This document shows, piece after piece, positions 53,956 to 64,000 of a DNA stretch of 64,000 bases (position 1 is the first letter of the stretch; each line of letters begins with the position of its first letter). The notes under the pieces were generated by a model that was not told the origin of the DNA, did no database searches, and worked only from the letters and a program-made list of their open reading frames with translations. Source of the DNA: Paractinoplanes pyxinae (lineage in GTDB: Bacteria; Actinomycetota; Actinomycetes; Mycobacteriales; Micromonosporaceae); the NCBI RefSeq assembly GCF_026626335.1, contig NZ_JAPNTZ010000004.1, positions 1-64,000 on the forward strand, in the 5' to 3' direction. Position numbers and translations under genes: made by a program.

Positions 53956-54984
53956 ATGCGTATCGGCGTGCTCACCGGCGGCGGCGACTGCCCCGGTCTC
54001 AACGCGGTGATCCGGGCGGTGGTCCGCAAGGGCGTCGCCGCTTACGGTCACGAGTTCGTCGGCTTCCGCGACGGCTGGAAGGGCCCGCTCGAGGGTCTGA
54101 CGAAGCCGCTCGGCATCGCCGAGGTCCGCGGCATCCTGCCCCGGGGTGGCACCATCCTGGGCTCCTCGCGCACCAACCCCTTCAAGATCGAGGGCGGCGT
54201 CGAGAAGATCAAGGCCAACCTGGCCGAGCAGGGCGTGGACGCGCTCGTGGCGATCGGCGGCGAGGACACCCTCGGCGTCGCCACCAAGCTGAACGACCTG
54301 GGCGTCAACGTGGTCGGCGTTCCGAAGACGATCGACAACGACCTCAACGCCACCGACTTCACCTTCGGCTTCGACACCGCGGTCAACATCGCGATGGAGG
54401 CCATCGACCGGCTGCACACCACGGCCGAGTCGCACCACCGCACGCTGGTCGTCGAGGTCATGGGCCGGCACGCGGGCTGGATCGCCCTGCACGCCGGTCT
54501 GGCCGGTGGCGCCAACGTCATCCTGCTGCCCGAGCGCGAGTTCGACGTGGAGCAGGTGGCCACGTACGTGACCAAGCGCTTCCAGGTCGAGTACGCGCCC
54601 ATCGTGGTCGTGGCCGAGGGCGCGCACCCGCTCGAGGGCCAGATGGCGCTGCAGAGCCAGGAGCTCGACTCGTTCGGCCACGTCCGGCTGGGCGGCATCG
54701 GCCAGTGGCTGGCCGAGCAGCTGGAGGAGAAGACCGGCAAGGAGGCCCGCACGGTCGTCCTCGGTCACATCCAGCGCGGTGGCACGCCGAGCGCGTTCGA
54801 CCGGGTGCTGGCCACCCGCTTCGGCCTGCAGGCGATCGACGCCGTCCACGAGGGCGACTTCGGCAAGATGATGGCGCTGCGGGGCACCGACATCGTGCGC
54901 GTGCCGCTGATCGACGGCACCGGCGAGCTCAAGACCGTGCCGCTGTCGCGCTACGAAGAGGCTGAAGTCTTCTTCGGCAGCTGA
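53956..54984 (+). CDS. pfkA: phosphofructokinase, PPi-type signature
   Basis: A 342-residue phosphofructokinase for fructose-6-phosphate in glycolysis. Substrate motifs are PKTIDNDL (123-130) and MGRHAGWIAL. GGEDT at 101-105 has Asp at position 104 and Lys at 124, the combination that in this family marks the PPi-dependent enzyme (as in Amycolatopsis methanolica); the ATP-dependent Streptomyces enzyme has Gly at 104. So it probably uses pyrophosphate and may be reversible. Start ATG 53956 has ggagg ahead. A hairpin follows the stop. Confidence 0.93.
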   Translation: MRIGVLTGGGDCPGLNAVIRAVVRKGVAAYGHEFVGFRDGWKGPLEGLTKPLGIAEVRGILPRGGTILGSSRTNPFKIEGGVEKIKANLAEQGVDALVAIGGEDTLGVATKLNDLGVNVVGVPKTIDNDLNATDFTFGFDTAVNIAMEAIDRLHTTAESHHRTLVVEVMGRHAGWIALHAGLAGGANVILLPEREFDVEQVATYVTKRFQVEYAPIVVVAEGAHPLEGQMALQSQELDSFGHVRLGGIGQWLAEQLEEKTGKEARTVVLGHIQRGGTPSAFDRVLATRFGLQAIDAVHEGDFGKMMALRGTDIVRVPLIDGTGELKTVPLSRYEEAEVFFGS

Positions 54985-55000
54985 CGGTTTTGTAGTGAAT

Positions 55001-55031
55001 GTAAGGGGCGGCCGCCGTGGTCGCCCCTTAC
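55001..55031 (+). terminator. hairpin between pfkA and proC
   Basis: GTAAGGGGCG pairs perfectly with CGCCCCTTAC around an 11-base loop, 16 bases after the pfkA stop and 18 before proC. No T tract follows. It may end or attenuate the pfkA transcript. Confidence 0.75.
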
Positions 55032-55049
55032 GTGTCGAAAGGGGCGGAC

Positions 55050-55850
55050 ATGAGCGTCGCGGTGATGGGCACGGGCAAGCTGGGCGAACTGGTCCTGGCC
55101 GGACTGCTGCGCTCCGGGCGGCCGGTCGACCAGGTGCTGGCCACCGCGCGGCGCCCCGAGCGGGCGGCCGAGCTGGCCGAGCGTTACGGGATCCGCCCGG
55201 TGTCCAACGAGTCCGCCGCGGCCCAGGCCGATGTGCTGGTGGTCGGGGTGAAGCCGCAGGACGCCGGCAAGCTGCTGGACGAGGTCCGCGGCCAGGTCAC
55301 GGCAGCCAAACTGGTGGTGTCACTGTGTGCCGGGCTGCCGACGAGCTTCTTCGCCGAGCGTCTCCCTGACGTCCCGGTCGTACGGGTCATGACGAACACT
55401 CCCGCCCTCGTCGATCAGGCGATGTCGGTGCTCTCCCCGGGCGCGCACGCGACCGAGGAGCACATGGCGACCGCCGAGCAGCTTTTCCAGCCGATCGGCC
55501 GTACGCTCCGTGTGCCCGAGTATCAGCAGGACGCCGTCACCGCGTTGTCCGGCTCGGGCCCGGCCTATCTCTACCTGGTGGTCGAGGCGATGGTCGAGGC
55601 CGGCGTCCTGCTCGGGCTGCCCCGCACGGTCGCCCACGACCTGGCCGTGCAGACCGCGGTCGGCTCGGCGGTGATGCTGCGCGACTCCGGCGAGCACCCG
55701 GCCCTGCTGCGCGAGTCGGTCACCTCGCCCGGGGGCACCACCGCCGCCGCGCTGCGCGAGCTCGAGGCCGGCGGCGTCCGGACGGCCTTCCTGAACGCCC
55801 TCGAGGCGGCCCGCGACCGGGCCCGGAGCATCGCCGCTAGTACCAAATAG
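55050..55850 (+). CDS. proC: pyrroline-5-carboxylate reductase
   Basis: ProC makes proline from pyrroline-5-carboxylate with NAD(P)H. The 266-residue protein has VAVMGTGKLGELVLAGLL (Rossmann loop, 3-20), VLVVGVKPQDAG, VVRVMTNTPALVDQAMSVL and the C-terminal signature LRESVTSPGGTTAAALREL. ATG 55050 has aaaggggcgg upstream. Its end overlaps the convergent DUF429 gene by 14 bases. Confidence 0.95.
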   Translation: MSVAVMGTGKLGELVLAGLLRSGRPVDQVLATARRPERAAELAERYGIRPVSNESAAAQADVLVVGVKPQDAGKLLDEVRGQVTAAKLVVSLCAGLPTSFFAERLPDVPVVRVMTNTPALVDQAMSVLSPGAHATEEHMATAEQLFQPIGRTLRVPEYQQDAVTALSGSGPAYLYLVVEAMVEAGVLLGLPRTVAHDLAVQTAVGSAVMLRDSGEHPALLRESVTSPGGTTAAALRELEAGGVRTAFLNALEAARDRARSIAASTK

Positions 55851-56514
55851 CGATCTTGCTGCCGTTGTTCTCCTCGGGCGGGCTGGGGTGGCTCAGGGCC
55901 GTTCCGGTGGCCATGCGGTGGGCCGACCAGGCGACGGCGGCCGCGTCCAGAATGTCGTCCGGGGGCGCCTGGCCGGCCGGGCCGATCTGGTCGGGCAGCA
56001 CGATGCCGTTGCGGGCCAGCAGTTCGCGGCGCCGGGCCTGACCGGTCCACGTCTTCTTCGCGTACTGCAGGGGTTCGCCCGCCATCGTGCGGAACGAGAC
56101 CTCGGGGTGCGCCTCGAAGAGCAGGCCGGGGTGCCTTTCCCAGATCGCGTTGGCCTCGAGCAGCTTGGGCCGCAGGGCCCACGACTGCCGGCTCAGCCCG
56201 GCCCCGGTCAGCTCGCGGCAGAGCCGGTTGGCCGCGGTGAACTCGGGTTCCTGCCAGACGGCGCGCGGCGGCACCCGGAACACGCTGCCGCGGCGGGGGC
56301 CCAGCTGGTCGGCGGCCAGGGTGTCGGCGGCCCGCCAGCGGTCGGGCAGCATGCCCAGCGGGATGTCCACGCCGATGACCGAGGCGCCGGAGCTGCCGGC
56401 CACGATCTCGTAGAGCGTCGAGGCCAGGACGGCCCGGCCGAACGCGCCGTCGCGCAGCTCGACACCGACCCAGCCGAGGGCGTACGCATCGACTCCAATC
56501 ACGCGAATGCTCAT
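55837..56514 (-). CDS. DUF429-family protein
   Basis: A 225-residue protein with RNase-H-like features of DUF429: VIGVDAYALGWVGVEL at 5-20, ASVIGVDIPLGML near 45-57, AHPEVSFRTMAG near 130 and a DDILDAAAVAWSAHRM C-terminal motif. DUF429 proteins are proposed nucleases of unknown substrate. It stands alone between proC and the chitinase gene. Confidence 0.83.
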   Translation of the reverse strand: MSIRVIGVDAYALGWVGVELRDGAFGRAVLASTLYEIVAGSSGASVIGVDIPLGMLPDRWRAADTLAADQLGPRRGSVFRVPPRAVWQEPEFTAANRLCRELTGAGLSRQSWALRPKLLEANAIWERHPGLLFEAHPEVSFRTMAGEPLQYAKKTWTGQARRRELLARNGIVLPDQIGPAGQAPPDDILDAAAVAWSAHRMATGTALSHPSPPEENNGSKIAIWY

Positions 56515-56694
56515 CGGCGGCGTGCGGCCTCGGTGACTACAGCGTCGGAGATGGTCATGACGGCAGACTACGCGCTGTGTCCGTCAGTGTGCACCCCGTA
56601 GCCGTCCGGGCGACAAAGTTAAGCGTTTGCGTTTTCCTGCCTGCGCATCTTGACGATCGTGAATTCCTATGACTACCGTCACTCCAACGAACTT

Positions 56695-56711
56695 TTTGGA
56701 AACTTTCCTAA
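56695..56711. promoter_or_regulatory. GGAAA-C-TTTCC palindrome upstream of the chitinase gene
   Basis: TTTGGAAA, C, TTTCCTAA form a 17-base near-palindrome (seven of eight pairs) 20 bases before the chitinase start. I recall similar GGAAA/TTTCC palindromes ahead of secreted hydrolase genes in some actinobacteria, where they may bind a regulator or act in the leader. A DasR-type site was not seen. Confidence 0.45.
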
Positions 56712-56731
56712 CTGTTCAATGAGGAGACCCA

Positions 56732-58213
<1,482 letters not shown>

Positions 58214-58258
58214 ACCTCCCGTCCAACCACCCCGACCACCGCCCCTGAAGCGGACTGA

Positions 58259-60754
<2,496 letters not shown>

Positions 60755-60758
<4 letters not shown>

Positions 60759-61249
60759 GGCTGCGTCATTCCGTACGCGGGCTGGTCGTCGACCAGGACG
60801 ACCGGCTGCTGCTGTACGCGACGCCGCTGGGTGACGCCACGTTGTGGGTGCCGCCCGGCGGCGGGATCGAGCCGGGGGAGACGCTGCTCGAGGCGTTGCG
60901 CCGCGAACTGGCCGAAGAGACGGGGCTGGCGCTGGAGGGCACGCCCCCGCACGTCTGGCACCGCGAGACGCCCGGCGTCGACTACGTGCCCGGCTGGGAC
61001 GGCGTGATCAACGACTATTTCCTGGTACGGGTGGCCGCCTTCACGCCGCGCGGCACGATGACGCCCGAGGAACTGGCGGCCGAGAACGTCGGCGAGTTCC
61101 GCTGGTGGAGCGTGGCCGGCATCGCGGCGTCACCCGACATCTTCTCGCCGCGCGGCCTGCTGGACCGGCTGCCGGCGCTGCTGGCCGGCGACCTGCCCGG
61201 AACACCCCTGGTGCTCGACGGCCGGCCGATCACGCCACCAGGCCGATGA
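60755..61249 (+). CDS. Nudix hydrolase
   Basis: A 164-residue Nudix protein. The box is complete: [21 protein letters not shown] then TGLAL (G-x5-E-x7-REL-x2-EE-x-G). Typical for hydrolysis of a nucleoside diphosphate linked to another group; the substrate is open. GTG 60755 overlaps the aldolase stop by four bases. It overlaps the convergent thymidine kinase gene by 20 bases at the 3' end. Confidence 0.88.
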
Positions 61250-61853
61250 CCGGCGCGGGGGAGTAGGGGCGGCCGGCGCGGTGGTGGCGGCGGCACAGCA
61301 CGACATAGCTGACCTCGGCGTCGGCATCCGAGTCGGTGTTGCCGACGACCACGGTGTCGCCGTCGCGCACCATCACGCCGTTGGAGACGCGGGCGTTCAT
61401 CCGGGCCGGCTGGCCGCACCAGCACATCGGATAGACCTGCAGCGCCTCGACGATGTCGGCCAGCACGACCAGCCGGGCCGAGCCGGCGAACTGCTCGCCG
61501 CGGAAGTCCGACAGCAGGCCGAAGGTGAACACGTCGATGTCCTGGTCGTCGACCAGCCAGGCCAGCTGGTCGACCTGCTCGGGCGAGAGGAACTGGGCCT
61601 CGTCGACGATCAGGTGGTCGACGCGGGCGCCGGGATGGGCCATCACGACGTGGGCCAGGTCGGTGGCCGCGCCGAACTCGATGGCGTCGGCGCTTATCCC
61701 GATGCGGGACGAGACGATGCCCTCGCCGGCCCGGTCGAGCCGGGTCATCAGCAGCCCGTTGCGCCCACAGGCGGCGTACGTGTGCCGGTATTGCAGCACC
61801 ATCGTGCTTTTGCCGCTGTTCATCGCCGCGTACCGGAAATGCAGTTGAGCCAC
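61230..61853 (-). CDS. tdk: thymidine kinase
   Basis: A 207-residue type II thymidine kinase: P-loop [14 protein letters not shown], Walker [15 protein letters not shown], lid [10 protein letters not shown], and a zinc site with [13 protein letters not shown] and [11 protein letters not shown] 61853 has ggagg about nine bases upstream; an in-frame ATG further up would add residues not found in the family. It salvages thymidine. Divergent from the sigma-factor gene. Confidence 0.93.
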   Translation of the reverse strand: MAQLHFRYAAMNSGKSTMVLQYRHTYAACGRNGLLMTRLDRAGEGIVSSRIGISADAIEFGAATDLAHVVMAHPGARVDHLIVDEAQFLSPEQVDQLAWLVDDQDIDVFTFGLLSDFRGEQFAGSARLVVLADIVEALQVYPMCWCGQPARMNARVSNGVMVRDGDTVVVGNTDSDADAEVSYVVLCRRHHRAGRPYSPAPVIGLVA

Positions 61854-61923
61854 GTGCCTTTGCCTCCCCCAGCCGGGGAGGAACAATACCTGCCCCCAAC
61901 CTTTGCCGAGCCAGGAGGCGTTC

Positions 61924-62454
61924 TTGGGGGATGTGGGTGAGGATCAATATCCGGGGTTCCGCGACTTCGTGGCGGCGCGCGGGCCGGCGTTGTCGCGCGC
62001 GGCCTATCTGCTGACCGGCGACCATCACGCGGCGGAGGACCTCGTGCAGTCGGCGCTGGCCCGCGTGCTGCGGCACTGGCGCAAGCTGGGCGACGGCGAC
62101 GCCGAGGGCTACGTCCGCCGCACCATGTACAACCTGCAGATGTCATGGTGGCGGCGCCGGCGCGTGCCCGAGAGGCTGGCCGCGGCGCCACCCGAGCCAC
62201 CGGGAAGCGACCCCCACCGCACCACCGCCCTGCGGATGAGCCTCCAGCGTGCGCTGGCCGTGCTCAGCCCGCGGCAGCGGGCGGTGATCGTGCTGCGCTA
62301 CTACGAGGACCTGACCGAGGCCCAGGCGGCCGACGTGCTGGACTGCTCGGTCGGCGCGGTCAAGCGGCACCACCACGACGCGCTGGCGCGGCTGCGCGCG
62401 ACGGCGCCCCACCTGGTCGACGAACAAACTCCGGCGCTGAGGGGGCGGGTATGA
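61924..62454 (+). CDS. SigE-family ECF RNA polymerase sigma factor
   Basis: A 176-residue ECF sigma factor: region 2 GPALSRAAYLLTGDHHAAEDLVQSALARV (in two parts), YVRRTMYNLQMSWWRRRR, and region 4 LSPRQRAVIVLRYYEDLTEAQ with the helix-turn-helix DVLDCSVGAVKRHHHDA. It is of the actinobacterial SigE type. I chose TTG 61924, with GGAGG five bases upstream; TTG 61903 and GTG 61933 are alternatives. It overlaps the membrane protein gene at 62451 (ATGA), which may be its anti-sigma partner. Confidence 0.91.
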   Translation: MGDVGEDQYPGFRDFVAARGPALSRAAYLLTGDHHAAEDLVQSALARVLRHWRKLGDGDAEGYVRRTMYNLQMSWWRRRRVPERLAAAPPEPPGSDPHRTTALRMSLQRALAVLSPRQRAVIVLRYYEDLTEAQAADVLDCSVGAVKRHHHDALARLRATAPHLVDEQTPALRGRV

Positions 62455-63818
62455 CATCCCGGCTGCGTGAAGCCCTGCACGAGACGGCGACCGAGGTTCC
62501 GGCGTACGAGCTCTGGGCGGGCGCCTTGACCCGGGCCCGGCGCCGTCGCCGGCGCACCCAGGTGGTCACGCTGATACTGCTGGTCGCGGTGGTGGTGCTC
62601 GTGCCGCTGGGCTGGCCTCGCCCGGACGCGATGACCGTGTCGCCGATCCAGAAGCAGCAGCAGCCCTCGCTGCCGGATCGGGTCGGTGCTCCCCGCTGGG
62701 GCACGGCGACCGCCGAGAAGAAGCCGGCCGGCCGGGCCAGTGTCGTCTTCGGCGCCACCGACTGGACGCCGCTCGGCAGCAAGGGGGAACTGGCCGTCGT
62801 CGGCGCCCTCGACGACACCTACCGCCTGGTCAAGAGCAACGATTTCCTGTACGCCGGTGAGCAGGCGCTGATCTCGCCGGACGGCACGAAGCTGGCGGTG
62901 CCGGGCTCGGTGCTGGACCTCGAGACCGGCCGGCGCAAGGCGTTCCCCCTGATCGAGGCCGATGTGGTGGTGCCCCAGGCGTGGTCGGACGAGGGCCGGT
63001 GGATCGCCGTGCTGGCGTACCGCGGCATCGACGAGCCCGTGCCGGCCGAGGTCTCGCTGCGGCTGATCGATCTCGTGGAGGGCACCGAGGAGTTCATCGC
63101 CCCGCTGAACCCACGGACAGTGGTCGACGGGCACACCGTTGCCTTCACCGGCAACCAGTTCGCCTATCAGGACGGCCGCCGCATCACCGTCCTGCGGCGA
63201 TCGCTGGATACCGGGCGCCTGTTCAAGGTGCCGGGCGGGTTCGACGCGCCCGCCGGCGCCCGGTTGGCCGGCAAGGGCGCATTCCTGCAGGGCGGCAACC
63301 TGGCCCTGCTGAGCCGGCGCGACTGCTGCGCCGGGGACGCCTTTACCGCCCGCTGGCAGGTGACCTTGGTCCATGCGTACAACGGCGAGCCGCGGGACAG
63401 GAAGTTCCCCGAGATTCCCGGCCCGGCGGCGGTCCGTCTGCTCGGGTGGTCGCCGTGGGGTGAACCGGTGTACGCGGCGTTCACGCCGGCGGCGGGAGCC
63501 GAGCCCGCCGGTTTCGAGAGGGGCGCGGGCGCCCTCGGCCTGAGCCACCAGGGGCTGACCGATCCCGACCGCATCGGCTCGGTCGAGGTGCGGATCCTGG
63601 GTCAGGACGGCCGGCAGCGGACGGTGCTGGCGGCGGCCTCGGGCGACATGCAGTCGGTCGACGTCGCCGACAACGTGATCATCTCTGGGCGGATGCGGTA
63701 CGGCCACCCGCCGTCCGGGCTCGGGCCGTACGCGTGGGGGATCGCCGGCGCGGGGGTGGCGCTGCTGGCCGTCGTCATCGCGCTGGGGGTGCGCCGGCGC
63801 CTCCGCAGGCGGCCGTGA
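62451..63818 (+). CDS. membrane protein, possible anti-sigma partner with beta-propeller-like outer part
   Basis: A 455-residue protein. An N-terminal 35-residue soluble, basic stretch (MTSRLREALHETATEVPAYE), a membrane segment (about 37-57), a long extracytoplasmic part with strand-rich repeats (DYR/ISPDGTKLAVPGS-like elements: ALISPDGTKLAVPG, WSDEGRWIAVLA), and a second membrane span near the C-terminus. A WD40-like or TolB-like fold is suggested but not certain. A classical zinc-binding anti-sigma HxxxCxxC is absent. Coupling to the sigma gene suggests it controls or senses for that factor. Confidence 0.72.
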   Translation: MTSRLREALHETATEVPAYELWAGALTRARRRRRRTQVVTLILLVAVVVLVPLGWPRPDAMTVSPIQKQQQPSLPDRVGAPRWGTATAEKKPAGRASVVFGATDWTPLGSKGELAVVGALDDTYRLVKSNDFLYAGEQALISPDGTKLAVPGSVLDLETGRRKAFPLIEADVVVPQAWSDEGRWIAVLAYRGIDEPVPAEVSLRLIDLVEGTEEFIAPLNPRTVVDGHTVAFTGNQFAYQDGRRITVLRRSLDTGRLFKVPGGFDAPAGARLAGKGAFLQGGNLALLSRRDCCAGDAFTARWQVTLVHAYNGEPRDRKFPEIPGPAAVRLLGWSPWGEPVYAAFTPAAGAEPAGFERGAGALGLSHQGLTDPDRIGSVEVRILGQDGRQRTVLAAASGDMQSVDVADNVIISGRMRYGHPPSGLGPYAWGIAGAGVALLAVVIALGVRRRLRRRP

Positions 63819-64000
63819 CCGGCGGCTCGGATCGCTGCGCCCCGGTCGTCCGGGATGGCTCGGCTTGTGAAGCGGCCGTGGTTGTCCGGGACGGCTCGGC
63901 TCGGGGAGCGGGTGTCGTGGTTCCGGAGGGCTCGGCCGGCTGGGCGGGGGCTCGGCGTAGCGCGAAAACGGTGATCAGCAGGGCGGTGAGGACGAAGCCG
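63775..64000 (-). CDS. C-terminal end of a probable MFS transporter, rest outside the window
   Basis: On the minus strand an open frame enters from the right edge and ends at TGA 63775-63777. It reads GFVLTALLITVFALRR, one membrane span followed by a basic residue pair, as at the end of MFS exporters, and then a repetitive soluble tail (AEPSGTTTPAPRAEPSRTTT, and AEPSRTTGAQ). It overlaps the preceding gene's 3' end by 44 bases. Only the tail and the last span are visible, so the family is a guess. Confidence 0.5.
   Translation of the reverse strand, partial: GFVLTALLITVFALRRAPAQPAEPSGTTTPAPRAEPSRTTTAASQAEPSRTTGAQRSEPPVTAACGGAGAPPAR

Noticed and set aside
56515..56731. DasR operator ahead of the chitinase gene
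   Set aside because: No ACTGGTCTAGACCAGT-like sequence was seen in the leader.

Overview
The window is about 64 kb of very GC-rich DNA, densely packed with genes. Many genes start with GTG, neighbouring genes often overlap by 1-4 bases (ATGA or GTGA), and several look leaderless. The gene content (branched menaquinol:cytochrome c chain ctaC/ctaF/ctaE/qcrCAB, a PimB-type mannosyltransferase, RNase AS, class II DAHP synthase, PPi-type phosphofructokinase, DUF3043, SigE-family sigma factor) points to an actinobacterium. A member of the Micromonosporaceae such as Actinoplanes is the likeliest host, but that is an inference. The order of many genes follows a known mycobacterial block (Rv2178c aroG up to Rv2205c glycerate kinase), with other genes inserted.

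Layout. 1-2439: the 3'-truncated gene of a very proline-rich repeat protein on the minus strand, running into a near-homopolymer G tract at the window edge. 2595-5207: a three-gene ABC-2 exporter. 5191-6797: a cupin-type regulator divergent from azlCD. 6798-7585: a gene-poor stretch with a decayed gene, four exact 20-bp repeats and two DnaA-box-like 9-mers. 7586-9605: methyltransferase, second cupin regulator, DUF3043 protein. 9676-15146: murA, nadA, glycerate kinase, an A-type Fe-S carrier and adenosine kinase. 15175-17023: P-loop kinase and a cysteine desulfurase/TusA pair. 17192-25845: cytochrome bc1-aa3 branch (ctaC, ctaF, ctaE, qcrCAB) with trpD, a receiver-like protein and a CtaG-type assembly factor interleaved.

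25960-36243: a stand-alone Lrp/RAM protein, a SnoaL-like protein, then a minus-strand block coding for a nuclease (exonuclease + GIY-YIG), a RelA/SpoT homologue with an intact hydrolase but suspect synthetase site, a Nudix protein and a sugar-nucleotidyltransferase-like protein; then an NYN-domain protein, an M48 protease and PimB. 36244-36845 is a repeat-rich gap. 36846-42325: anchored thioredoxin-like protein, MFS exporter divergent from a MarR regulator, DUF4395 protein and a two-component system. 42415-47840 is a likely operon: SRPBCC protein, Ala-rich CxxC protein, glucokinase, EEP-fold phosphatase/nuclease, FMO-type monooxygenase, a micro-ORF and an alpha/beta-hydrolase whose nucleophile position is Gly.

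47829-64000: trehalose-6-phosphate synthase, acyltransferase, Crp regulator, a kinase-fold protein with a degenerate catalytic loop, RNase AS, phosphofructokinase, proC, a secreted GH18 chitinase, aroG, threonine aldolase, Nudix, thymidine kinase, an ECF sigma factor with a membrane partner, and the C-terminal end of a probable transporter at the right edge. I saw no tRNA or rRNA gene, CRISPR array, transposase or integrase. Most of the window is chromosomal core. The best candidates for new biology are the Rel-Nudix-nucleotidyltransferase block, the SRPBCC-glucokinase-FMO operon with its Ser-less hydrolase, and the W-x-A-A-T repeat proteins.
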